This document shows positions 1 to 8,173 of a DNA stretch of 64,000 bases, in pieces. Under the pieces are notes generated by a model that saw nothing but the letters and a program-made list of their open reading frames with translations, was not told where the DNA came from and did not search any database. The stretch is from Fodinibacter luteus. GTDB taxonomy: Bacteria > Actinomycetota > Actinomycetes > Actinomycetales > Dermatophilaceae. The position numbers were made by a program, and so were the translations under genes. The number at the start of each line of letters is the position of its first letter. Within the stretch, counting starts at the first letter, position 1. The stretch is taken from contig NZ_BAABGM010000004.1 in assembly GCF_039541575.1 (NCBI RefSeq), positions 62,001 through 126,000 of the forward strand. Reading direction: 5' to 3'.

Positions 1-1284
1 CGCGGCATACACCGTGCCGAGGATCTCGGCGGTGCGCTCGGCCCGGTGGCGCGGGTGCAGCTGCCAGTCGCGGAAGCGCGCGACGTCGAACCCGGTGACG
101 TCGACGTCGGGGCGCCCCTCGGCCACCCAGTGGGCGACGATCCGGCCCAGTCCGCCGGCCGACAGGATGCCGACCGAGTTCAGGCCGGCGCAGACGAAGT
201 AGTTGTGGATGCCGGGCGCCTCGCCGACCGCCGGCGCGAGGTCGGGCGTGAAGGACTCGGGACCGCAGAAGAAGGTGCGGATGCCGACCGTCTCGACGAC
301 CGGCACGCGGGAGAGCGCGCGCTCGACGAACGGGCCCATCCGGTCCCAGTCGGGGGTGATCTCGCCGAAGGAGAAGTCGTGGGGGATGCCGTCGACCTTC
401 CACGCCGCGGCGACCGGCTCGAACAGGCCGACCATCATGCCGCCGCCCTCCTCGCGGTAGTAGCCGTGCGCCGCTGGGTCCTCGAACACGGGGGCGTCGG
501 GGCTCATCCCGTCGATCGGCTCGGTGACGAGGTAGTAGTGCTCGGCGGCCTGGTTCGGCACGACGACGCCGTTGCGCCCGGCGAGCTCGCGGGCCCACAT
601 CCCCGCGCAGTTGACGACGACCTCGCACTCGACGTCGCCGGCATCCGTGTGCACGCCGACGACCTCCTCGACGAGGCCGCGGGGTCGGGTCAGCACCTGC
701 TCGACCGAGACCCCCTCGACGACCCGCACCCCGAGGGTGCGGGCGCCACGGGCCAGGCTCATCGTGAGGTCGACGGGGTTGACCCGGCCGTCGCCCGGCA
801 CGTGGAAGCCGGCGAGCAGGTCGTCGGTGCGCGCGAGCGGGAACATCTCGGCCATCTCCCGGGGGCCGATCTCCTCGACCTCGAGCCCGTGGACCCGCTG
901 GAAGGCCGCGACCCGGCGGTACTCCTCGAGCCGGTCGGCGTCGGCCGCGGCCTCGATGAGCCCGACCGGCTTGAAGCCGGTCGCCACCCCCGTCTCGGCC
1001 TCGAGCCGGGCGTAGAGGTCGCGCGAGGACAGCCGCAGCCTCGTGTTCGTCTCGTTCGTCGAGCCGAAGCAGGTCATGAGCCCCGCGGCGTGCCACGTCG
1101 TGCCCGAGGTGAGCCGGTCGCGCTCGAGCACGAGCACGTCGGTGACGCCCAGGTGTGCGAGGTGGTAGGCGATCGCGGCCCCGATGACCCCGCCGCCGAT
1201 GACGACGACCCGGGCCCGCTGCGGCAGGGCGCGTGGGCCGGAGGGCGACGGGTGGGGCGGGTCCGGTGCGGCGGCGGTGCTCAC
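1..1284 (-). CDS. FAD-dependent oxidoreductase, dimethylglycine/sarcosine dehydrogenase-like (3' end cut by window)
   Basis: The first 428 codons are visible and the gene runs off the window start. A GTG start at 1284 is followed by a Pro-rich leader and a dinucleotide-binding motif VVIGGGVIGAA near residue 30. A GTTWHAAG motif follows; in dimethylglycine dehydrogenases the His of this motif carries covalent FAD. The rest matches the DAO fold (NCAGMWA, then CAGLNSVGILSAGG). In this family a GcvT-type folate domain usually follows, but that part lies outside the window. The likely role is oxidative demethylation of a methylated glycine or related amine; the substrate cannot be told. An ATG at 1288 is in a different frame. 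Confidence 0.85.
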   Translation of the reverse strand, partial: MSTAAAPDPPHPSPSGPRALPQRARVVVIGGGVIGAAIAYHLAHLGVTDVLVLERDRLTSGTTWHAAGLMTCFGSTNETNTRLRLSSRDLYARLEAETGVATGFKPVGLIEAAADADRLEEYRRVAAFQRVHGLEVEEIGPREMAEMFPLARTDDLLAGFHVPGDGRVNPVDLTMSLARGARTLGVRVVEGVSVEQVLTRPRGLVEEVVGVHTDAGDVECEVVVNCAGMWARELAGRNGVVVPNQAAEHYYLVTEPIDGMSPDAPVFEDPAAHGYYREEGGGMMVGLFEPVAAAWKVDGIPHDFSFGEITPDWDRMGPFVERALSRVPVVETVGIRTFFCGPESFTPDLAPAVGEAPGIHNYFVCAGLNSVGILSAGGLGRIVAHWVAEGRPDVDVTGFDVARFRDWQLHPRHRAERTAEILGTVYAA

Positions 1285-1306
1285 CCATCGACCCTACCGA
1301 CCCGTC

Positions 1307-1361
1307 GAGAGTGGAGAACACGCCGCCCGGCGTCGTGCCGGGCGGCGTGTTCTCCACTCTC
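1307..1361 (-). terminator. Perfect 25-bp inverted repeat, likely transcription terminator
   Basis: Arms at 1307-1331 and 1337-1361 are exact reverse complements over 25 bp with a 5-nt loop. The hairpin lies just after the 3-hydroxyacyl-CoA dehydrogenase gene (ends 1379) and 23 bp before the start of the FAD oxidoreductase, so it probably ends the upstream transcript. There is no U-run, as is common in high-GC actinobacteria. Confidence 0.7.
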
Positions 1362-1378
1362 GTCCGGGCGGTGCCGGG

Positions 1379-3157
1379 TCAGCCGTACGTGCGGAAGCCC
1401 CGCCCGGTCTTGCGACCGAGGTACCCCGCGGTGACGAGGTGCTCGAGCAGCGGCGCCGGGGCGTACCCGGGCTCGCGGAACTCGGTGTACAGCTCGCGCT
1501 CGATGGCCAGCGACACGTCGAGCCCGACGACGTCGAGCAGCTCGAAGGGGCCCATCGGCAGGCCGCACCCGGTCTTCATCGCCGTGTCGATGTCGTCGGC
1601 GCTCGCGTAGTTGGCCTCGAGCATCCGCACGGCGTCGTTGAGGTAGGGGAAGAGGAGCGCGTTGACGATGAACCCCGAGCGGTCGCCGCACGTCACGGCG
1701 ACCTTGCCGACCCTGGCGCACAGGTCCTGCACGGTCGCCGTCACGTCGGGTGCCGTCGACACGGTGTGCACGACCTCGACGAGCTTCATGACCTGGGCCG
1801 GGTTGAAGAAGTGCATCCCGATGACGTCCTGCGGCCGCGCGGTGACCTTGGCGCAGTCGATGATCGGCAGCGACGAGGTCGTCGTCGCGAGGATGGCGCC
1901 GGGCTTGCAGATCCGGTCGAGGTCGCGGAAGAGCTCCTGCTTGACGGCGAGGTCCTCGGCGATCGCCTCGACGACGAGGTCGACGTCGGCGAGGGCGTCG
2001 CGCCCGGTGGCCCCGGCGACCCGGCCGAGCAGGGCGTCGGCGGCCTCCTGGTCCATCCGGCCCTTCTCGACGGCACGGGCGCAGCTGCGGCCGAGCGAGG
2101 TCAGCACGTCGGCGACCTTCTGCTCCGAGCGGGCGACGAAGGTCACCGGGTAGCCCGCCTTGGCGAAGACCTCGATGATGCCGGTCGCCATCGTCCCCGA
2201 CCCGACGACACCGACGGTCGCCACGGGTCGCAGGTCGACCCCGGCCGGTGGTCCGCCGGCCGGCGTCTGCGCGTCGGGCACGACCTGCGGCGACCCGGGC
2301 TCGGCGTAGGTGTAGAACCCCCGGCCGCTCTTGCGGCCGAGCATGCCGGCGCTCACCATCTGCTTGATGACCGGGCTCGGTGCGTGGAGCCGGTCGCGGC
2401 CCTGCCGGTACATCGTGTCGAGGATCTCGTAGGCCGTGTCGAGGCCGATGAGGTCGAGCAGGGCGAGCGGGCCCATCGGGTAGCCGCAGCCGAAGCGCAT
2501 GGCCGCGTCGAGGTCCTCGCGGGTGGCGTAGCGGCTCTCGTACATCGACACCGCGTGGTTGAGGTAGCCGAAGAGCAGGGCGTTCGCGATGAAGCCTGCC
2601 TTGTCGCCGACGACGACCGGCTTCTTGCCGAGCCGGTCCGCGAGCGCCTTGACGTCCTCGAAGACGTCGTCGGCGGTGATGACGGTGCGGATGACCTCGA
2701 CGAACTGCAGCACCGGGGCCGGGTTGAAGAAGTGCATCCCCACGACCCGCTTGGGGTTCGACGTCGCGACGGCGATCTCGGTGACCGGCAGCGACGAGGT
2801 GTTCGTCGCGAGGATCGCGTCAGGTGACACGACGGCGTCGACCTTGCCGAGCAGCTCCTTCTTGAGGTCGAGGTGCTCGGGCACCGCCTCGACGACGAGC
2901 TGGCACCCCGCGAGGTCCGCGAGGTCGGTCGTGTACGACACCCGCGCGTGGAGGGCGTCGTGCTCCTCCTGGGTCATCTTGCCGCGGGCCAGGGCCCGGC
3001 CGGTGCTCCCCGCGAGGACAGCCTTGCCGTGCTCGACACCGGCGTCGTCGACCTCGACGGCCACGACGTCGATCCCGGTGCGGGCGAACACCTCCACGAT
3101 GCCCGCACCCATCGTCCCGAGCCCGATCACACCCACGGTGGAGAAGTCACGCGTCAT
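1379..3157 (-). CDS. 3-hydroxyacyl-CoA dehydrogenase, tandem two-copy fusion
   Basis: The protein has 592 residues made of two full copies of the 3HCDH fold. Copy 1 has the NAD motif GLGTMG near residue 12, MHFFNP with the catalytic His near 142, and a C-terminal helical domain with GRKSGRGFY near 280. Copy 2 starts near 312 with VGSGTMATG, where the third Gly is Ala, has MHFFNP with His near 449, and ends with GRKTGRGF. Each copy is the size of a usual FadB2/Hbd enzyme (about 285 residues). The reaction is NAD-dependent oxidation of 3-hydroxyacyl-CoA to 3-ketoacyl-CoA, as in beta-oxidation or butanoate metabolism. Both copies keep the catalytic His, so both may be active. Confidence 0.92.
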   Translation of the reverse strand: MTRDFSTVGVIGLGTMGAGIVEVFARTGIDVVAVEVDDAGVEHGKAVLAGSTGRALARGKMTQEEHDALHARVSYTTDLADLAGCQLVVEAVPEHLDLKKELLGKVDAVVSPDAILATNTSSLPVTEIAVATSNPKRVVGMHFFNPAPVLQFVEVIRTVITADDVFEDVKALADRLGKKPVVVGDKAGFIANALLFGYLNHAVSMYESRYATREDLDAAMRFGCGYPMGPLALLDLIGLDTAYEILDTMYRQGRDRLHAPSPVIKQMVSAGMLGRKSGRGFYTYAEPGSPQVVPDAQTPAGGPPAGVDLRPVATVGVVGSGTMATGIIEVFAKAGYPVTFVARSEQKVADVLTSLGRSCARAVEKGRMDQEAADALLGRVAGATGRDALADVDLVVEAIAEDLAVKQELFRDLDRICKPGAILATTTSSLPIIDCAKVTARPQDVIGMHFFNPAQVMKLVEVVHTVSTAPDVTATVQDLCARVGKVAVTCGDRSGFIVNALLFPYLNDAVRMLEANYASADDIDTAMKTGCGLPMGPFELLDVVGLDVSLAIERELYTEFREPGYAPAPLLEHLVTAGYLGRKTGRGFRTYG

Positions 3158-3293
3158 GCCGGCGATCCTCCCAGAGCCCTGCCGGAGCCACGACCCCCCG
3201 GCGGCGTGATGCTCCTTACCCGCGCCCAGCCGGCCGCACGGGTGCGACGCAGGTCACCCCGACGGATGCCGTGCCACCCGCCGGGGCGAGACC

Positions 3294-3734
3294 TCACAAG
3301 TCGTGACCGGCCGCGACGACCTCCGCCTCGAGGGTGAGCCGCTCGCCCGAGTGCAGGGGCGGCATCCCGACGTCCGTCGGCAGCTCGAGCCGCTCGCACA
3401 GCTCGAGGAGCACCTGGTCGTAGGCGGCGAGCACCGCGCGCATCCGGGCCGCGCGGTGCGGTGCGTCGCTCGCCTCGACCCGGCGGACCTCCTCGGCGAG
3501 GCGGCGCAGCTCGAGGGTGATGAGTACCGGGGGCAGCGGCTGGGGTTCGGGCCGGCGCAGCAGCCTGCGACGGGCCTGCTCGAGGCGCTCCGCGTGCGGG
3601 CGCAGGCGGGCGACGAGGGGGCGCAGGAGTCGGGGGGGCTCTCCCTCGGAGAACCAGCGCAGCGCCTCCCCCTGGAGGACGAACCAGATGCCGGGCAGCA
3701 CGACGAGCACACCCGTCCACAGGGCTGCCCGCAT
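3294..3734 (-). CDS. Hypothetical protein with N-terminal membrane segment
   Basis: A 146-residue protein with an ATG start at 3734. Residues 5-20 are hydrophobic and could anchor it in the membrane. The rest is Arg- and Leu-rich and probably helical, ending with a short acidic tail. It lies alone between the dehydrogenase and the divergent nucS. No family was recognised. A longer open frame continues upstream of 3734, but it runs antisense through nucS and is not a credible start. Confidence 0.6.
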   Translation of the reverse strand: MRAALWTGVLVVLPGIWFVLQGEALRWFSEGEPPRLLRPLVARLRPHAERLEQARRRLLRRPEPQPLPPVLITLELRRLAEEVRRVEASDAPHRAARMRAVLAAYDQVLLELCERLELPTDVGMPPLHSGERLTLEAEVVAAGHDL

Positions 3735-3821
3735 CGGCCTCACCTCATCGCCAGTGTGCGCCACGGGCCCGGGTCCGGGCAACGGGTGGGGCGGCGGGAC
3801 CGGTGGGTAGGGTGGTCGACC

Positions 3822-4517
3822 GTGCGACTCGTGATCGCGACGTGCAGCGTCGACTACGACGGGCGGCTCACCGCCCACCTGCCGCTGGCGAAGCGCCTCC
3901 TCCTCGTCAAGGCCGACGGGTCGGTGCTCGTGCACTCCGACGGGGGCTCGTACAAGCCGCTGAACTGGATGTCCCCGCCGTGCGCGATGGCCGAGGTGGA
4001 GCCCGACGACCTCGAGGCCGCCGAGGGCGTCGCGGCCGTGTGGGTCGTGCAGCACGCGAAGTCCGAGGACCGGCTGCGGGTGCGCATCCACGAGGTCCAC
4101 CACGACAGCGACCACGAGCTCGGGGTCGACCCCGGGCTCGTCAAGGACGGCGTCGAGGCGCACCTCCAGCGGCTGCTCGCCGAGCACATCACGACCCTCG
4201 GCGACGGCTGGACGCTCACCCGGCGCGAGTACATGACGCCCATCGGGCCGGTCGACATCCTGTGCAAGGACGCGCGCGGCGCGACGGTCGCCATCGAGAT
4301 CAAGCGGCGCGGCGACATCGACGGCGTCGAGCAGCTGACCCGCTACCTCGAGCTGATGAACCGCGACCCGCACCTCGCCCCGGTGACCGGGGTGTTCGCC
4401 GCGCAGGCGATCAGGCCCCAGGCACGCACCCTCGCCGAGGACCGCGGCATCCGGTGCGTCGTGCTCGACTACGACGCGCTCCGGGGCATCGACTCGAGCG
4501 AGCACCGGCTCTTCTGA
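3822..4517 (+). CDS. nucS: Endonuclease NucS (EndoMS), mismatch-specific
   Basis: A 231-residue protein closely matching actinobacterial NucS from its first residues (MRLVIATCSVDYDGRLTAHL, GTG start at 3822). The C-terminal RecB-like nuclease domain carries D145 in PVDIL and the pair E159, K161 in IEIKRR, the PD-(D/E)XK catalytic set. The protein ends in HRLF, similar to the short tail that binds the DNA sliding clamp in this family. NucS cuts both strands at mismatches and stands in for MutS/MutL repair in actinobacteria. An in-frame extension upstream of the GTG has no support. It converges with the gene ending at 4548. Confidence 0.95.
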   Translation: MRLVIATCSVDYDGRLTAHLPLAKRLLLVKADGSVLVHSDGGSYKPLNWMSPPCAMAEVEPDDLEAAEGVAAVWVVQHAKSEDRLRVRIHEVHHDSDHELGVDPGLVKDGVEAHLQRLLAEHITTLGDGWTLTRREYMTPIGPVDILCKDARGATVAIEIKRRGDIDGVEQLTRYLELMNRDPHLAPVTGVFAAQAIRPQARTLAEDRGIRCVVLDYDALRGIDSSEHRLF

Positions 4518-4547
4518 GCCGGCTCGGCGACCAGGGCGCCGCTCGCG

Positions 4548-4850
4548 TCAACCGAGGTCCCAGGGCACGACCGCCCAGCCGTCGTCCCCCACCTCGACGC
4601 GCACCCGGTCCGTGCCGTCGCGCTCGTCGTCGGCGCGCCCGAGGTGGGTCAGGACGCCGGCGAGGTCCCGAGCGGTCAGCGTCACGAGCACCCGCTCGCC
4701 GCGGTGCAGGTCGGCCAGGTGCTGCAGCTCGCCGACGACGTCGACACCCTCGACCCACGGCCCGTAGGCCGCGGCGAGCCCGGCCCCGTCGGCATCCACC
4801 GAGACGTCGTCCCCGACGAGCAGCAGGGTCGCGGCACAGTGCAGGCCCAT
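4548..4850 (-). CDS. Hypothetical protein, 100 aa
   Basis: A 100-residue acidic protein with an ATG start at 4850, only 15 nt after the mutase gene upstream on the same strand, so it is likely cotranscribed with it. It is rich in Asp, Val and Leu, with alternating hydrophobic stretches that suggest a small alpha/beta domain. There is no signal peptide or membrane segment. The family was not recognised, but codon use matches the neighbours. Confidence 0.65.
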   Translation of the reverse strand: MGLHCAATLLLVGDDVSVDADGAGLAAAYGPWVEGVDVVGELQHLADLHRGERVLVTLTARDLAGVLTHLGRADDERDGTDRVRVEVGDDGWAVVPWDLG

Positions 4851-4865
4851 CGCGCTCCCGCCCGG

Positions 4866-6935
4866 TCAGGCCGGCGCCGGCGCCGGGGACGCCACCGGCA
4901 GGCCCCGGGAGGCACGGATGACGTCGACGAAGCGGTCCATGATGTCGTTGAGGCCGAAGTCCTTGGGGGTGAAGACCTCCGCCACCCCGAGCTGCTTGAG
5001 CCGGGCGGCGTCGGCCTCCGGGATGATCCCGCCGACGATGACCGGCACGTCGCCCGCACCGGCCGCCCGCAGCAGGTCGAGCACCTCGGGGACGAGCTCC
5101 ATGTGCGAGCCCGACAGGATCGAGATGCCGACGAGGTGCACGTCCTCGGCGACTGCCGCGGCGACGATCTGCTCCGGGGTGAGCCGGATGCCCTGGTAGA
5201 CGACCTCGAAGCCGGCGTCGCGGGCCCGCACGGCGACCTGCTCGGCACCGTTGGAGTGCCCGTCGAGGCCCGGCTTGCCGACGAGCACGCGCAGCCGCTC
5301 GCCGAGCTCCTCGCTCGTCTGCGCGACCCGGGCGCGCACCTGCGCGAGGGCCTGCGACCCGGCCCCGACGCCGACCGACCCGCTGACGCCGGTCGGGGCC
5401 CGGAACTCGCCGAACACCTCGCGCAGCGCACCGGCCCACTCACCCGTCGTGACCCCCGCCCGCGCGCACTCGAGCGTCGCGGCCATGAGGTTCGTCTCAC
5501 CCGTCGCGTCGTCGCGCAGCCGGGCCAACGCGGATGCCGCGCGCTCGCGGGGCGTGGGGCGTGCGTCGCGCTCCTCGCGCCAGCGCCGCACCGCGGCCGC
5601 GGCCGCGGCCTCGACCCCCGGGTCGACCGTCTGGATCGCGGTCTCGAGGTCGGCCGTGAGGGGGTTCGGCTCGGTCGTCTCGAACCGGTTGACCCCGACG
5701 ACGACGTCCTCGCCCAGCTCGATGCGCTGGCGGCGGCGCGCGTGCGACGCGACGAGCTCGGACTTCATGTAGCCGCCCTCGACGGCCGGGACCGCCCCGC
5801 CCATCGCCTCGACCCGGTCGATCTCGGCGCGAGCGCCCTCGACGAGCTCGGCGACCTTCGCGGCGACGACGGCCGAGCCCTCGAACAGGTCGTCGTACTC
5901 GAGGAGGTCGGACTCGTAGGCGAGCACCTGCTGGATGCGCAGCGACCACTGCTGGTCCCACGGCCGGGGCAGGCCGAGGGCCTCGTTCCACGCGGGGAGC
6001 TGCACGGCCCGGGCACGGGCGTCCTTGGACAGGGTCACCGCGAGCATCTCGAGGACGATCCGCTGGACGTTGTTCTCGGGCTGGGCCTCGGTGAGGCCGA
6101 GCGAGTTGACCTGCACGCCGTAGCGGAACCGCCGCTGGGCGGGGTCGGTGACGCCGTAGCGCTCGCGGGTCAGCTCGTCCCAGATCTGGACGAAGGCCCG
6201 CATCTTGCACATCTCCTCGACGAAGCGCACGCCGGCGTTGACGAAGAACGAGATCCGGGCGACGACCTCGCCGAAGCGCTCGGGGGGCACCTGCCCGGAG
6301 TCGCGGACGGCATCCAGCACGGCGATCGCGGTGCACATCGCGTAGGCGATCTCCTGCACCGGGGTCGCCCCCGCCTCCTGGAGGTGGTAGCTGCAGATGT
6401 TGATGGGGTTCCACTTCGGGATCTGCGCCACCGTGTAGGCGACCATGTCGGTGATGAGCCGCAGCGAGGGTCCCGGCGCAAAGACGTAGGTGCCCCGCGA
6501 CAGGTACTCCTTGATGATGTCGTTCTGGGTCGTGCCGGCGAGCGCCCACACCGCGGATGCCGGGTCCTCGCCGGCCGCCTCGGCCTGCTCCTCGGCCGCC
6601 ACCTGGTAGAGCGCGAGCAGCCACATCGCGGTGGCGTTGATCGTCATCGAGGTGTTCATCCGCGACAGCGGGATGTCGGCGAACAGGGCGCGCATGTCAC
6701 CGAGATGCGAGATCGGCACCCCGACCTTGCCGACCTCGCCGCGGGCGAGGACGTGGTCGGGGTCGTAGCCGGTCTGGGTCGGCAGGTCGAACGCGACCGA
6801 CAGCCCGGTCTGTCCCTTGTCGAGGTTGCGCCGGTACAGGGCGTTGCTCGCCGCGGCACTGGAGTGCCCGGCGTAGGTGCGCATCACCCACGGGCGGTCG
6901 CGCGGCGGCCTGCTGGCATCGGTGCTCTCGGGCAT
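4866..6935 (-). CDS. Ethylmalonyl-CoA mutase / MeaA-type coenzyme B12-dependent mutase
   Basis: The 689-residue protein has an N-terminal acyl-CoA mutase TIM-barrel (YAGHSSAAASNALYRRNL, then FDLPTQTGYDPD) and a C-terminal B12-binding domain with LDGHSNG, where D558 and H560 form the DxHxxG cobalt ligand motif, followed by GISILSGSH and VGGIIP. Both domains sit on one chain, and the LDGHSNGAEQ form is typical of MeaA/ethylmalonyl-CoA mutases rather than the two-subunit methylmalonyl-CoA mutase. It would rearrange (2R)-ethylmalonyl-CoA to methylsuccinyl-CoA in C2 assimilation. A partner crotonyl-CoA carboxylase/reductase is not in the window. A cobalamin adenosyltransferase gene lies 0.6 kb away on the opposite strand. 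Confidence 0.88.
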   Translation of the reverse strand: MPESTDASRPPRDRPWVMRTYAGHSSAAASNALYRRNLDKGQTGLSVAFDLPTQTGYDPDHVLARGEVGKVGVPISHLGDMRALFADIPLSRMNTSMTINATAMWLLALYQVAAEEQAEAAGEDPASAVWALAGTTQNDIIKEYLSRGTYVFAPGPSLRLITDMVAYTVAQIPKWNPINICSYHLQEAGATPVQEIAYAMCTAIAVLDAVRDSGQVPPERFGEVVARISFFVNAGVRFVEEMCKMRAFVQIWDELTRERYGVTDPAQRRFRYGVQVNSLGLTEAQPENNVQRIVLEMLAVTLSKDARARAVQLPAWNEALGLPRPWDQQWSLRIQQVLAYESDLLEYDDLFEGSAVVAAKVAELVEGARAEIDRVEAMGGAVPAVEGGYMKSELVASHARRRQRIELGEDVVVGVNRFETTEPNPLTADLETAIQTVDPGVEAAAAAAVRRWREERDARPTPRERAASALARLRDDATGETNLMAATLECARAGVTTGEWAGALREVFGEFRAPTGVSGSVGVGAGSQALAQVRARVAQTSEELGERLRVLVGKPGLDGHSNGAEQVAVRARDAGFEVVYQGIRLTPEQIVAAAVAEDVHLVGISILSGSHMELVPEVLDLLRAAGAGDVPVIVGGIIPEADAARLKQLGVAEVFTPKDFGLNDIMDRFVDVIRASRGLPVASPAPAPA

Positions 6936-7028
6936 GCGTCGAACGCTAGCCCCGGCACCGTGGCCGGGGTAGCGGCCCGCACGGTGAGAGTCCCCACACC
7001 CTCCCGAGCGGGCCGCCCCGCGGGCGGC

Positions 7029-7403
7029 TCAGCCCGCGGCCCCGGCCATGGCCGGCTCCCCCACCCCGGAGCACGAGGGAGCGGTCCCGATGAGCGTCCC
7101 CAGCCGGGCCCGCCGGAGCAGGCGCCGGGTGCGCTCGTCGGCCGCGACGATGTGCAGGCCGCGCCCGGCACGCCGGGAGCGTCGCACGCACTCGACGATG
7201 AGTCCGAGGCCGGTGGCGTCGCCGACGTGGGCTTCGCCGAGGTCGAGCAGCAGCGGGTTCGTGCCGCCGGCGATGACGCGGTGCAGCGTCAGCCGCAGGT
7301 CGGCGGCCGTGCGCACGTCGAGCCGTCCGCGCAGCGCCACGTGCCGGCCGTGCTCGTCCTCGTGTTCTGCGATGGTCACGATGGCCTCCCCCAGGTTCGC
7401 CAC
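7029..7403 (-). CDS. STAS-domain protein, anti-sigma-factor antagonist-like
   Basis: A 124-residue protein with one STAS fold (LRGRLDVRTAADLRLTL, then LLLDLGEAHVGDATGLGLIV). In SpoIIAA-type antagonists the loop reads D-S-S-G and the Ser is phosphorylated by an anti-sigma kinase. Here it reads D62-A63-T64-G65, so any phospho-switch would have to use Thr64. The C-terminal 30 residues are Arg- and Gly-rich. No kinase or sigma gene lies beside it. It diverges from the adenosyltransferase gene. Function beyond the fold is inference. Confidence 0.82.
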   Translation of the reverse strand: MANLGEAIVTIAEHEDEHGRHVALRGRLDVRTAADLRLTLHRVIAGGTNPLLLDLGEAHVGDATGLGLIVECVRRSRRAGRGLHIVAADERTRRLLRRARLGTLIGTAPSCSGVGEPAMAGAAG

Positions 7404-7491
7404 GGTGCCCCCCTCCTCATCGTCGTGCGTCCATTAGACCGACCCGGAGCGCTCGGCGCCTCCCCCATTCGGACGATGAGGCGGCAGAGAA

Positions 7492-7504
7492 CGGACATTG
7501 TCCG
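7492..7504. promoter_or_regulatory. 13-bp palindrome CGGACA-T-TGTCCG in divergent promoter region
   Basis: A perfect inverted repeat with 6-bp arms around one T. It is flanked by GAA and TTC, which extend the symmetry imperfectly. It lies in the 149-bp gap between the STAS gene (starts 7403, minus) and the adenosyltransferase (starts 7553, plus), 48 bp before the latter. It is a possible operator; no regulator can be named. Confidence 0.35.
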
Positions 7505-7552
7505 GTTCATGCCACATCCGGGTCGGCGGCCGGCGTCTGCGAGGCTTGCGCC

Positions 7553-8173
7553 ATGGTCAACCTCACCCGGATCTACACCCGCACCGGCGACGACGGCACG
7601 ACGGCCCTCGGCGACCTCAGCCGCACCCGCAAGACCGACGTCCGGCTCGGTGCGTATGCCGATGTCAACGAGGCGAACGCCGCCCTCGGGGTCGCCCTCG
7701 CCTGCGGAGGGCTCGACGACGACGTCCGGGGGGTGCTGACCCGCGTCCAGAACGACCTCTTCGACGTCGGGGCGGACCTGGCGACACCGCTCCAACGCAC
7801 CTACGAGTTCCCGCCGCTGCGGGTCAAGGCGGCGTGGGTCGGCGAGCTCGAGGCGGACTGCGACCGCTACCTCGCCCGGCTCGAGAAGCTGCGCTCCTTC
7901 ATCCTGCCCGGCGGCACCCCCGGCTCGGCCCACCTCCACGTCGCGCTCACCGTCGTGCGGCGGGCCGAGCGCTCGGTGTGGGCGGCGATCGAGGCGTACG
8001 GCACCGAGCCCGGCGACGCTCGGGGGGAGGGCGGGGTCAACCCGGTCGCGGCCACGTACCTCAACCGCCTCTCGGACCTGCTCTTCGTCCTCGCCCGGTG
8101 CGCCAACCTGCCCGGCGGGGACGTGCTCTGGCAGCCCGGCGGCGGGCGGGAGCAGCCTCCCGAGGTCAGGTGA
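7553..8173 (+). CDS. Cob(I)alamin adenosyltransferase, PduO type
   Basis: A 206-residue protein with TRTGDDGTTALGD near the N-terminus (ATP-binding start of PduO/MMAB enzymes), a central VVRRAERSV segment and RLSDLLFVLAR near the C-terminus. It transfers the adenosyl group of ATP to cob(I)alamin, making coenzyme B12 for mutases such as the one encoded at 4866-6935. ATG start at 7553. Its last 8 bp overlap the 3' end of the convergent DUF2550 gene. The M. tuberculosis homologue lies in the same neighbourhood, beyond atpC. Confidence 0.93.
   Translation: MVNLTRIYTRTGDDGTTALGDLSRTRKTDVRLGAYADVNEANAALGVALACGGLDDDVRGVLTRVQNDLFDVGADLATPLQRTYEFPPLRVKAAWVGELEADCDRYLARLEKLRSFILPGGTPGSAHLHVALTVVRRAERSVWAAIEAYGTEPGDARGEGGVNPVAATYLNRLSDLLFVLARCANLPGGDVLWQPGGGREQPPEVR

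Noticed and set aside
46..1434. A 462-codon plus-strand frame at the window start
   Set aside because: Mirror of the FAD oxidoreductase on the other strand, which has clear family motifs.
7404..7552. Cobalamin riboswitch upstream of the adenosyltransferase
   Set aside because: Only 149 bp, and no B12-box-like sequence or fitting stem set was seen.
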